From an uncultured Bacteroidales bacterium (GTDB lineage Bacteria; Bacteroidota; Bacteroidia; Bacteroidales; Bacteroidaceae), in the NCBI GenBank assembly GCA_902802265.1, contig CADCLN010000002.1:1-64000 (forward strand): a stretch of 64,000 bases of DNA, read 5' to 3'. Positions 27,557-35,398 of the stretch are shown in pieces. How positions within the stretch are numbered: position 1 is the stretch's first letter; every line of letters starts with the position of its first letter. The position numbers were made by a program, and so were the translations under genes. The notes beneath the pieces were generated by a model that saw nothing but the letters and a program-made list of their open reading frames with translations, searched no databases and had not been told where the DNA came from.

Positions 27557-28614
27557 GCTTCCTTTGCGTAATTACGCCATTTATTTAGTAAACTTGTTAT
27601 ATCTTCGGGCAGTTCCGAGTCGAACATCATTTCCTTTCCCGTGCGGGGATGCACAAAGCCCAGCGTCTTGGCATGGAGCACCTGCCGTGGGCACAGCTTG
27701 AAACAATTGTCGATGAACTGTTTGTATTTGGCGGTCGGCAAACCCTTCAGCACCTGGTCGCCACCATAGCGTTCATCGGCAAACAGCGGGTGTCCCAAAT
27801 GCTTCATGTGGGCACGAATCTGATGGGTGCGCCCTGTTTCCAGCACACATTTCACCAAAGTCGTGTAACCAAACCGCTCTAATATATAATAATGTGTAAC
27901 GGCATGTTTTCCTTGTTCCGAATCGGGCGGGAACACCGCCATGCGCATCCGGTCTTTTGGGTCTCGTCCTATGTTTCCCTCTATGCGCCCCACGTCTTCC
28001 TTGAAATTGCCCCACACCAGGGCATTATATTCACGCTTCGTCGTCTTGTTGAAAAACTGCAAGCCCAGGCTCGTCTTTGCCTCAGCCGTTTTGGCAATGA
28101 CAATCAATCCGCTCGTGTCCTTGTCGATGCGATGCACCAGTCCGATTTCAGGATTATTGATGTCATACTGCGGAGTGTCCTTGAAATGCCACGCCAACGC
28201 ATTGAGCAGCGTGCCGTGCCAGTTGCCGAAGCCAGGGTGTACCACCAGCCCCGCAGGCTTGTTCACCACCATCAGGTCGGCATCCTCATAAACAATGTTC
28301 AGCGGAATATCCTCTGGCGAAATCTTGTTGTCGTAATGCGGACGATCCAGCATCACCTGAATCACGTCGCACGGCTTCACCCTGTACGACCGTTTCACGG
28401 GTTGTCCATTCACATGAATAAATCCCGCGTCGGCAGCCTTCTGCACACGGTTGCGGCTCGTGTTCGCCATCTGCAGCAGCAGATACTTGTCCACCCGTAG
28501 CAACGTCTGGTTCCTGTCGCACACAAAGCGGTGATGCTCATACAGCCCGCCCTGCTCGTCAAGTTCCAGTTCCTCGTCCTGTCCGGCTATTGCGTCTTTC
28601 CCTTCCTGTAACAT
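27553..28614 (-). CDS. rluD: RluA/RluD family pseudouridine synthase
   Basis: It converts uridines in RNA to pseudouridine. With the ATG at 28614 it has 353 residues: an N-terminal S4 RNA-binding domain (LRVDKYLLLQM...RVQKAADAGFIHVNG) and a catalytic domain with GLVHRIDKDTSGL, where the Asp of HRxD is the nucleophile. The frame is open further upstream, but that part reads through GAGGGCACAGAG-type repeats and is not conserved. 23S rRNA is the likely target; the exact site is inferred only. Confidence 0.88.
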   Translation of the reverse strand: MLQEGKDAIAGQDEELELDEQGGLYEHHRFVCDRNQTLLRVDKYLLLQMANTSRNRVQKAADAGFIHVNGQPVKRSYRVKPCDVIQVMLDRPHYDNKISPEDIPLNIVYEDADLMVVNKPAGLVVHPGFGNWHGTLLNALAWHFKDTPQYDINNPEIGLVHRIDKDTSGLIVIAKTAEAKTSLGLQFFNKTTKREYNALVWGNFKEDVGRIEGNIGRDPKDRMRMAVFPPDSEQGKHAVTHYYILERFGYTTLVKCVLETGRTHQIRAHMKHLGHPLFADERYGGDQVLKGLPTAKYKQFIDNCFKLCPRQVLHAKTLGFVHPRTGKEMMFDSELPEDITSLLNKWRNYAKEA

Positions 28615-28657
28615 ATCCTCTGTGCCCTCTGTCTTCTCTGTGCCCTCTGTGTATCTT

Positions 28658-29287
28658 TTAGAAATCCATATCAAAGTCAGCGGCACTCTCCGGCTCCACG
28701 TCGTATAGAGTGTCCATCTCCAGCGAATCAATCACGCCGGCACCAGCCAGAATGGTCAATGCACGGTCGCGAGACACCATTTCGCCCGTATGCAGATCGC
28801 GTGTGCCCTGTCTCACTCCCACTACAAAGTCGCGGGGCTGACCCTCCACACGTTCACACGGTGTCAGGCTGAACCCCAGCACCTTCAGCTGAGCCTCGGC
28901 TTCACGCAGCGAACTGTTGTGGACAATGTCGGGAAACTTCACCATCGGTTCCCCCTTCAGGTTAATCGTCAGATAAACGATTCTGCCACTCTTCACCAGG
29001 TTGCCGCCCTTGGGTGTCTGTTCAATCACAGCCCCTGGAGCCATCCTCGTGTTATACATCGAGTCGGCAATCTCCACGCGCAGCCCAGCCTCTTCCAGCT
29101 GTTCCGAAGCATGAGAGGCAGAACTGCCCACCACGTTGGGCACTTCAATCTTCTCCCCGTGCCGTGTAAACTGATCCAGTCCATAGAATGCCCCCAGCGG
29201 AACGCCCACTAGCACCACACCCATCAGCACAATGTTCAACCAGAACACCATGCCCGACTTTCCCGTGAAATAAGCCTTTATATTCAT
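28658..29287 (-). CDS. PASTA-domain membrane protein
   Basis: A 209-residue protein with a short cytoplasmic N terminus, one membrane helix (about residues 15-35) and two to three PASTA domains outside the membrane (IEVPNVVGSSASHASEQLEEAG is the start of the first, then MVKFPDIVHNSSLREAEAQL). PASTA domains bind peptidoglycan fragments in other proteins. No kinase or transpeptidase domain is attached. It leads the ddl-containing run, which supports a cell-wall link. Confidence 0.88.
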   Translation of the reverse strand: MNIKAYFTGKSGMVFWLNIVLMGVVLVGVPLGAFYGLDQFTRHGEKIEVPNVVGSSASHASEQLEEAGLRVEIADSMYNTRMAPGAVIEQTPKGGNLVKSGRIVYLTINLKGEPMVKFPDIVHNSSLREAEAQLKVLGFSLTPCERVEGQPRDFVVGVRQGTRDLHTGEMVSRDRALTILAGAGVIDSLEMDTLYDVEPESAADFDMDF

Positions 29288-29309
29288 TTGAGTTAAAAGT
29301 TTTCGGCTG

Positions 29310-29317
29310 CAAAGTTA
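29310..29317 (-). promoter_or_regulatory. -7 element of the PASTA-rluD-ddl operon
   Basis: TAACTTTG on the minus strand, 22 nt before the PASTA gene start and just after the rpmH terminator. Confidence 0.6.
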
Positions 29318-29353
29318 AATAAAAAAAAGCAGAAGTCCGTAAAAACTTCTGCT
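29318..29353 (-). terminator. rpmH terminator
   Basis: On the minus strand AGCAGAAGT and ACTTCTGCT (29328-29353) form a 9-bp stem followed by a run of eight T. Confidence 0.8.
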
Positions 29354-29407
29354 ATTTTTCATAAATTGCACATTGCACACGCTAAATTGTGTACATGATA
29401 CCTGATT

Positions 29408-29563
29408 TTACTTTCCGTGATGTTCGCTTGAAACAGTTAATTTCTTACGACCCTTCTGGCGGCGTGCAGCCAGCACGCGGCGACCATTCTTCGTCTGCAT
29501 ACGCAGGCGGAAACCATGCTTGTTAATCCTCTTTCTGTTGTGAGGCTGGAATGTTCTTTTCAT
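29408..29563 (-). CDS. rpmH: 50S ribosomal protein L34
   Basis: A 51-residue basic ribosomal protein, easily missed because of its size. It begins [20 protein letters not shown] and contains the family core [17 protein letters not shown]. It has its own promoter (29621-29628) and terminator. It is divergent from efp. In many bacteria rpmH is next to rnpA and dnaA; here it is not. Confidence 0.96.
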   Translation of the reverse strand: MKRTFQPHNRKRINKHGFRLRMQTKNGRRVLAARRQKGRKKLTVSSEHHGK

Positions 29564-29620
29564 AATCTTTTTATATATTTATTGAATCGTTTTCTGAACG
29601 TGGAACGTCAAAAGCGGTTG

Positions 29621-29628
29621 CAAAGTTA
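29621..29628 (-). promoter_or_regulatory. -7 element of rpmH promoter
   Basis: TAACTTTG on the minus strand with a TTTG (-33) at 29648-29651, 19 bp away. Confidence 0.7.
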
Positions 29629-29678
29629 GTCCTTTTTCACAAATTGACAAAATAAATTGCCGATTTATATCAACTTTT

Positions 29679-29709
29679 TTTGCCATTTTAAGGAAAACAT
29701 GTAACTTTG
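29679..29709 (+). promoter_or_regulatory. efp promoter
   Basis: TTTG at 29679-29682, 19 bp, then TAACTTTG at 29702-29709. This is a textbook Bacteroidota promoter, 44 nt before the efp ATG. Confidence 0.75.
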
Positions 29710-29753
29710 CACCCGATTTCAAATTGTACAGAACACAAAAACAAGAAATTTCT

Positions 29754-30323
29754 ATGGCTATTTTAGCAGGTGACATCAAGAAAAACGTATGCCTTCGCCT
29801 TGACGATGGCAAGATTTATGTAGTAATTGACTTTCTTCACGTAAAGCCAGGCAAAGGCAACACCGTGATGCGCACAAAACTCCGCAACGTGGAAGACGGA
29901 CGTGTGCTTGAGCGCACATGGATTGTGTCTGCCAAGCTCGACGACGTGCAGGTTTCCCACCAGCAGTTCCAGTTCCTCTACAAGGAAGGCGACGACCTGG
30001 TGTTCATGAACACCGACACTTACGAGCAGGTGAACATCTCCAAAGACGTCATCACTGGCGGTGACTTCCTCAAGGAAGGCGAAACCATGGTGATGGCCTC
30101 CATCGACGAATCCACCGGCGCTATCCTCACAGCCGAAGCCCCCGTTAAGGTTGTGCTCCAGGTGACCTACACCGAGCCAGGCCTCAAGGGCGACACAGCC
30201 ACCAACGCCACCAAGCCAGCCACGCTGGAGACAGGTGTTGAAATCCGCGTGCCCCTCTTCATCAACGAAGGCGACCTCGTCGAGGTTGACACACGCGACG
30301 GCTCATACGTGACACGTAAGTAA
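29754..30323 (+). CDS. efp: Elongation factor P
   Basis: It relieves ribosome stalling at polyproline stretches. The 189-residue protein has three beta-barrel domains; the KOW-like first domain contains VKPGKGNTVMRTKLRN and the C-terminal OB fold ends GDLVEVDTRDGSYVTRK. The tip of domain I has Lys at the position commonly modified. The ATG at 29754 is fixed by the promoter at 29702-29709 and by family length. Confidence 0.95.
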   Translation: MAILAGDIKKNVCLRLDDGKIYVVIDFLHVKPGKGNTVMRTKLRNVEDGRVLERTWIVSAKLDDVQVSHQQFQFLYKEGDDLVFMNTDTYEQVNISKDVITGGDFLKEGETMVMASIDESTGAILTAEAPVKVVLQVTYTEPGLKGDTATNATKPATLETGVEIRVPLFINEGDLVEVDTRDGSYVTRK

Positions 30324-30355
30324 GCAAACGGATACATACAACACACGGCTACAAG

Positions 30356-30398
30356 TGGCGGCGAGTTCTGGTTCAGAATCCAGTTCGCTGCCATTTTT
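30356..30398 (+). terminator. efp terminator
   Basis: A stem with arms TGGCGGCGA and TCGCTGCCA (one mismatch) plus inner pairs TTCTGG/CCAG, at 30356-30393, followed by TTTTT. Confidence 0.75.
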
Positions 30399-30414
30399 GT
30401 ACAAAAAAACACAC

Positions 30415-30441
30415 TTGCAACATTTACAACATTGCAACAAA
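30415..30441. repeat. TTGCAACATT-type repeat
   Basis: Short tandem TTGCAACAT words upstream of the GH106-like gene. The same family is at 92-144 (inverse orientation) and 32441-32479. Confidence 0.6.
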
Positions 30442-30507
30442 CTTCCCTCCCAATAGGGGGATTCAGCGTGGCCCCCCCTTTTTCTAAAGAACGATAACAT
30501 TCTGAAT

Positions 30508-31914
30508 ATGAAAACAATATTATCTATACTACTTCTACTCTCAGGGGCATTGGCTTCTGTCGCAACTCCGAAAAGCAATGTTGCAGACAACAGCCGCGAA
30601 CAGTTAAGAAAATCGTTTCTCAACCCGCCCGACAGCATCAAAGTGGGATGCTATTACTATTGGGTGAACGAGATTGTTGACCCCAAAGGTGTCAAAGCCG
30701 ACCTGCAATGGATGAAGGACAACGGCATCACACTGGCATTCCTTGCCACCGATATCCGCAACAACGTATATGGCGAAAACCCCTGGAAGGAAGAATACTT
30801 CGGCGACAACAAATTCCAGAGCCCCCTGTGGTGGCAGAATCTGCGTACCGCCCTCAAGACCGCCGGCAAGCTCGGCATCGAGATGGGCATCTTCAACTGT
30901 CCAGGATGGAGCCAGTCGGGAGGACCCTGGGTGAAACCCGAAGAAGCAATGCGAAACTGGACACCCGAAGGCATCGAGATATGCAAGACGAAGCAAGGCA
31001 CCGACGTGGTGTGCAGCCCCTGTTCGCCAGAAGCACAAGGGCTGGAAGTCGATAAACTCTCCAAGACGCATGTGAAGAGACACTTCGAGGCTTTCTTTGG
31101 CGAAATACTGCGCCGCATACCCGCCAAAGACCGCAAAACACTCACCACCGTCGTCATCGACAGCTGGGAGCGAGGCAAACAAAACTATACCGACTCCATC
31201 TTTCAGAAATTCCAGCAACGCTACGGCTATCCGCTGGACTATCAGAACGATGCCTGCAAGAAAGACCTCGACAGACTGATAGCCGACTTGGTGGCAAGCG
31301 AATACATGGGCGGACTTACGGAAAAAGCCCATGAATACGGACTTCGCACATGGTGTGAACCCTATGCCCACAGCCCCTTCCCTGGCAACAGCATCACCTA
31401 CGGCAGCGCAGCCGACGAAGTGGCAGCGGAATTCTGGGTCGGCGACAAGAAATACCGCCAAAAGGAGATGGATGCCGCCCTGGGAGCAGCTCGCAAAAGC
31501 GGAAAAAATCGCGTGTGGGCAGAAAGTTTTACAGACGGATGGCCAGCATTTGCCAAGGACGACTGGAGCTTTGAAAAACTGAAACCCATTGCCGACCGCT
31601 ACTTCCATGCAGGCGTAAATGCCACCATCCTAGATGTCATGATATCCCAGCCAGGCGACGACAGTAAACCAGCCGTAAGGCCCTGGTTCGGCACATTCTT
31701 CGACCGCCGCAGCCAGCATGCCAAAGACCTCAAACCGCTTGTGATTTATCTGCGACGCTGCAACTTTATGCTGCAAATCGGCAAACCGTACAACAATGCT
31801 ACTGATTCGCGCATCATGAACGACGGCACCATCATACACTTCACCGACGACTCAAAGTTTGAAGTGGTTTTCCCCGATGGCCACAAGGAAACGTGGGACC
31901 CTGCTCGCCCCTAA
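30508..31914 (+). CDS. Compact GH106-like secreted glycoside hydrolase
   Basis: A 468-residue exported protein with a signal peptide at about residues 1-19. Blocks typical of GH106 alpha-L-rhamnosidases are present in order: SFLNPPDSIKVGCYYYWVN, GIFNCPGWSQSGGPWVKPEE (residues 128-146), VIDSWERGKQNYTDS, TWCEPYAHSPF (E284) and VWAESFTDG (E339). Known GH106 enzymes are about 900-1200 residues, with large inserted and C-terminal beta domains; here these are missing and the protein ends soon after the barrel. It may be a minimal enzyme on another substrate or a truncated one. It lies 5 nt... close to a gene-poor repeat region and 3.5 kb before a PL11 lyase. Confidence 0.75.
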   Translation: MKTILSILLLLSGALASVATPKSNVADNSREQLRKSFLNPPDSIKVGCYYYWVNEIVDPKGVKADLQWMKDNGITLAFLATDIRNNVYGENPWKEEYFGDNKFQSPLWWQNLRTALKTAGKLGIEMGIFNCPGWSQSGGPWVKPEEAMRNWTPEGIEICKTKQGTDVVCSPCSPEAQGLEVDKLSKTHVKRHFEAFFGEILRRIPAKDRKTLTTVVIDSWERGKQNYTDSIFQKFQQRYGYPLDYQNDACKKDLDRLIADLVASEYMGGLTEKAHEYGLRTWCEPYAHSPFPGNSITYGSAADEVAAEFWVGDKKYRQKEMDAALGAARKSGKNRVWAESFTDGWPAFAKDDWSFEKLKPIADRYFHAGVNATILDVMISQPGDDSKPAVRPWFGTFFDRRSQHAKDLKPLVIYLRRCNFMLQIGKPYNNATDSRIMNDGTIIHFTDDSKFEVVFPDGHKETWDPARP

Positions 31915-32732
31915 CAACGGATTACTCGGATTTTTCTGAACCACGGATTTCGCAGATTACTCGGATTATTTTGGACTACGAATTTAACGAACCCTCGAAA
32001 CAGACGACATGAAAATCAAGCCGATGTTGCCCCTGCGGGGAGGCTTAGATTTTTGGGAGTATGTGAGAGGCTCGACGAAGTCAATTTGACGAATTGTTTT
32101 AGAACAAGGATTGAACGGATTGTTTTTGACTACGAATTTGACAAATTTGACGAATTGTTTTGGAACAAGGATTGAACGAATGCGGAGTGGCTTTCTTGAC
32201 GAAAGCTTTTTCTGCCAGAGGAAAATCCGTTCAATTCGTTTAATCATCGCAAAGCGATATGTTTTTTATACAACAAGTTCCTGCGGAACGATTAAACGGA
32301 TTTAACTCTTCTTAGGACTCTTGTGCCTAAGTATAATTAAATATTTATATTTAGTTTACGCAGAGACACTTGCAAACTCGAAACACAACGCTTGCCGTGT
32401 TGAAATTTAATACTTATTAAGTCGATTTTGGGGCTGATTTCTGCAACATGCTTGCAACATTTGCAACATTGCAACATTGGGCAAAATTGTAATGTCAATG
32501 TGGCAGTTGTCTTAAACTATGTTATAGCTATTGCGTATATGAAATATTATTCGTAACTGCATCGTCATTTTGAAAGGACACCGAGAACACAAACACGAAG
32601 TTTAACACAAACACAAACGGGCATGGAAAAGATTTTGAACTGTGCCGAGAAAATGAGGATGGGCTCGCGGAAATTCGCTCAAATAATCAATCATTTTGTG
32701 ATGGTTTTCTTGTTCGTTTCAGGAAATAATGC
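31915..32732. repeat. Repeat-rich intergenic region
   Basis: About 800 bp with no supported gene. It holds a 94-bp dispersed repeat (31990-32083; its inverse is at 51559-51652), a 36-bp direct repeat with two mismatches (32084-32119 and 32145-32180), GGATTA/CAGATTA words at 31915-31980, a small stem CTTAGG/CCTAAG near 32311-32331, and TTGCAACATT words at 32441-32479. Confidence 0.75.
31990..32083 (+). repeat. 94-bp dispersed repeat, copy 1
   Basis: It matches the reverse complement of 51559-51652 along its full length with about six mismatches. It contains CCCCTGCGGGG, able to form a small hairpin. In copy 2 the helicase stop codon lies inside the repeat. Confidence 0.85.
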
Positions 32733-32740
32733 TACCTTTG
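32733..32740 (+). promoter_or_regulatory. -7 element before the 825-residue secreted protein gene
   Basis: TACCTTTG, 41 nt before the ATG at 32782. It lies inside a longer open frame beginning at 32623 and shows that the first 53 codons of that frame are not translated from this transcript. Confidence 0.7.
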
Positions 32741-32781
32741 CAACCGAAATCAAATACCTTAACCGATTAAACAAATCAACA

Positions 32782-35259
32782 ATGAAAAAATCTTTACTTT
32801 TTTTGGCTGCTATGGCGGCTACAATGGAAATTTCGGCTGACGAATGGGTACGACCCACGTTCAGCGGCGCATTTCAACCTTTGACGGTTGGCGACACAGT
32901 GTACATCTACAATCCGGAGGCCAAGCTGTTCCTGACGGAAGGCAACGAATGGGGCACTCACGCCACGCTGGGTGCACAGGGACTGCGATTCTGTGTGCAG
33001 CAGTATGTTCCCGCAGAGGGTGAGTGGGACAGCAAGACCTACTGCATCTACGACGAGTCCGTGAAGAAAGGCGGCTGGTACAAGATGTTCATCACTGACG
33101 GCGGCCATGTGTATGTGGACAACGGCTCGCAGGAAGACAACATGTGGCAGTTCCAGGATCTGGGCGACGGCACATACCATTTCCTCGGCGCAGACACCAA
33201 CCCTGTGTGGACGGCTTCGGGCGACATGGAGGGATATATGATGGGACGCTTCACAGGCTATGTCAATACGGACGACGGCATAGAGACGGGCACAGGTGTC
33301 ATCTACGACTATTACGGTCTTGACCACAGCTATGCAGACGGCACCTTCCAGGCTACGTGGGCTTTCGTCAGCCAGGCAGACTATGCTGCCTACGGCGAGC
33401 AGGTGGCCACCTACGAGGCTGCTGTCGCTCTGGGCAAGCAGATTGCCGATGCCGAGGCGATGGGTGTGACAGGGCTGGATGCAGAAAAGACTGTCTATGC
33501 CAACACGGGCAGTTCGCTGGAGGAAATTATGAATGCCAGTCTGTCGGCTGAAGAGAAGGTGCTGGCTTTCTATGAAGTGAATGTCACTCCCGACACCCCT
33601 GTGAACATCCTCACCGACGATTGCAGCAGCACGGACGGCTGGGTGAACAGTGCAGAAGCCTCTACGTTTAAAACCGGCACATGGGTAGGTAATGGCTGGG
33701 AAGGCTTTGTCGATGGCGACACCTATCTCAGCATCTGGGATGCAAACCTCGAAGGTTCCATCTACCGCTACCGCGGAGGTCTGCCCAACGGCATCTATGT
33801 GGTGACCATTTCTGCCCAGGCCGAAAGTGCCCCTGGCGCTGTGTTTGCCAACGAAAACCAGAAGGCTGTGCCTGCCGACAAACTGGGGCACATCTACAAG
33901 GTGACGACCGAGGTGACGACGGGTTCGCTGATGTTTGGCTACCAACAGGATGTGGCTGCCACCAACTGGGTGACACTCGACAATGTGTCCGTCGATTACT
34001 ACGGCAGCGGCGTGGAGGCTTACCGCTTCTGGCTCAACGGCTTGCTGGAGAGTGCTCCCTCGTTTGACGACGAAACCGTGATGGACTCGCTGGTCAACGA
34101 ATATGAGGAAGTGCTGGCTTCGGTGGAGACCGCCGAGACGAAAGATGAAATCCTTGCCATCATCCCTGCTTACGAGGCTATCCTGAACGAAATCCATATC
34201 AATATGGCTGCCTACAGCAAACTGATCGAAACGACCAATGCTGCCGAGGAAATGGGCAGTGCAGAGGGCATCAACGAGCATTACGGTGCGCTGCTCGGCG
34301 ACTATGTCAGCGAAGTGGCCGACCCCATCATCGATGAAGCCGTGCTGAGCACAGAGGCTGTGAACAAGGCTACTGCCGACTTGCAGAATCTCATGGATGA
34401 GGCTCAGAACTACATCTGGAAATCTGCCGACTTGCAGCAAGAGCTCCTGGCTGCCGACAGCCTGTATCAGCACTACAAGGATTCCTGCGCTGTGGAGGCT
34501 GCCGATGCTTACCTCAGCTGGGTAGAAGCTTTCCAGAAGTTTGATTTTGCCCAGGCTACATACTCTCAGGTGCTGACGCTTCTCGACGAGCTGTATGCCA
34601 TCGAGTTCAACCTGGCTGTGCCTGTGGAGCCTGCCAGCGACGAAAATCCTGTGGATTACACAGCCAAGATTCAGTACCCGTCGTTTGACAACGGCGCAAC
34701 GGGCTGGGTGAACGACGGCTGGTCCACTTGCGGCAAGAACGACTGGAACAGCTTTGCCGACGGCGTGGTCATCGACGTGCTTTACCTCAACCTGTGGAAT
34801 CCCAGCAATGCCCGCGTCTATCAGACACTGACAGGTCTGCCAGCCGGTAAATATACCATGCAGATAAGTGCCTTTGCCGATGCAGAAGGTTTCCAGGTAT
34901 ATGCCAACGAAGACTATCTCGATGTGAAGGTGGGTCAGAATGAAGAAGGCGCACCATCCGTCTTCAGCAATGTGGCTGAAACCGAGGCGTTTGACGGAAG
35001 AGTATGGTATGGAAACATTTACCAGGTGACAACCATCGTCGGCGAAGACGGAACCATGGAGCTGGGTGCCCGCAATGTGGGCGACGGCACGGTGTGGGGC
35101 ATGATTGACAACGTGAAGCTGCTCTACAAGGGCAAGGTTGCTGCCGAAATCATCAGCGTGGAGGACATCACGAACCTGATTGACCGTTACCTCAATTCGG
35201 AGGCTGGCATCACGGTGGGTGACATCACGGATTTGATTGACAAGTATCTCGCACAGTAA
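32782..35259 (+). CDS. Large secreted protein with degenerate dockerin-like tail
   Basis: An 825-residue exported protein. Residues 1-20 form a signal peptide (KKSLLFLAAMAATMEISA). Two similar beta-sandwich, carbohydrate-binding-like modules can be seen, one around residues 280-410 (DGWVNSAEASTF...GLPNGIYVVTISAQAE) and one near residues 615-760 (GATGWVNDGWST...GLPAGKYTMQISAFAD); between them is a helical, coiled stretch. The tail has two helices, ISVEDITNLIDRYL and ITVGDITDLIDKYL, like dockerin helices but without the DxDGDG calcium loops. No catalytic domain is recognised. It is followed by a terminator and then the PL11 gene. Confidence 0.75.
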   Translation: MKKSLLFLAAMAATMEISADEWVRPTFSGAFQPLTVGDTVYIYNPEAKLFLTEGNEWGTHATLGAQGLRFCVQQYVPAEGEWDSKTYCIYDESVKKGGWYKMFITDGGHVYVDNGSQEDNMWQFQDLGDGTYHFLGADTNPVWTASGDMEGYMMGRFTGYVNTDDGIETGTGVIYDYYGLDHSYADGTFQATWAFVSQADYAAYGEQVATYEAAVALGKQIADAEAMGVTGLDAEKTVYANTGSSLEEIMNASLSAEEKVLAFYEVNVTPDTPVNILTDDCSSTDGWVNSAEASTFKTGTWVGNGWEGFVDGDTYLSIWDANLEGSIYRYRGGLPNGIYVVTISAQAESAPGAVFANENQKAVPADKLGHIYKVTTEVTTGSLMFGYQQDVAATNWVTLDNVSVDYYGSGVEAYRFWLNGLLESAPSFDDETVMDSLVNEYEEVLASVETAETKDEILAIIPAYEAILNEIHINMAAYSKLIETTNAAEEMGSAEGINEHYGALLGDYVSEVADPIIDEAVLSTEAVNKATADLQNLMDEAQNYIWKSADLQQELLAADSLYQHYKDSCAVEAADAYLSWVEAFQKFDFAQATYSQVLTLLDELYAIEFNLAVPVEPASDENPVDYTAKIQYPSFDNGATGWVNDGWSTCGKNDWNSFADGVVIDVLYLNLWNPSNARVYQTLTGLPAGKYTMQISAFADAEGFQVYANEDYLDVKVGQNEEGAPSVFSNVAETEAFDGRVWYGNIYQVTTIVGEDGTMELGARNVGDGTVWGMIDNVKLLYKGKVAAEIISVEDITNLIDRYLNSEAGITVGDITDLIDKYLAQ

Positions 35260-35292
35260 GCAAAAGTTACTTTTCGATATATTTTTAAGTGA

Positions 35293-35335
35293 AAAAGGGC
35301 AAAATAATTCGATTTGTTTTGCCCTTTTTTATATT
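35293..35335 (+). terminator. Terminator before the PL11 gene
   Basis: AAAAGGGCAAAA (from 35293) pairs with TTTTGCCCTTTT (35317-35328), followed by more T. It separates the secreted protein gene from the PL11 promoter. Confidence 0.8.
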
Positions 35336-35341
35336 TTTATG

Positions 35342-35349
35342 TATCTTTG
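35342..35349 (+). promoter_or_regulatory. -7 element of the PL11 gene
   Basis: TATCTTTG, 49 nt before the ATG at 35399, right after the preceding terminator. Confidence 0.65.
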
Positions 35350-35398
35350 CCCCCACTTTAACTGACTAACTAATCATTATCTTTAATTTTACCTCCTT

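Noticed and set aside
32623-32781. Longer N terminus for the 825-residue secreted protein
   Set aside because: A promoter (-7 at 32733-32740) lies inside it and a proper signal peptide begins at 32782.
32794-34473. 559-codon minus-strand frame inside the 825-residue secreted protein gene
   Set aside because: Antisense shadow; the plus-strand frame has a promoter, signal peptide and recognisable modules.
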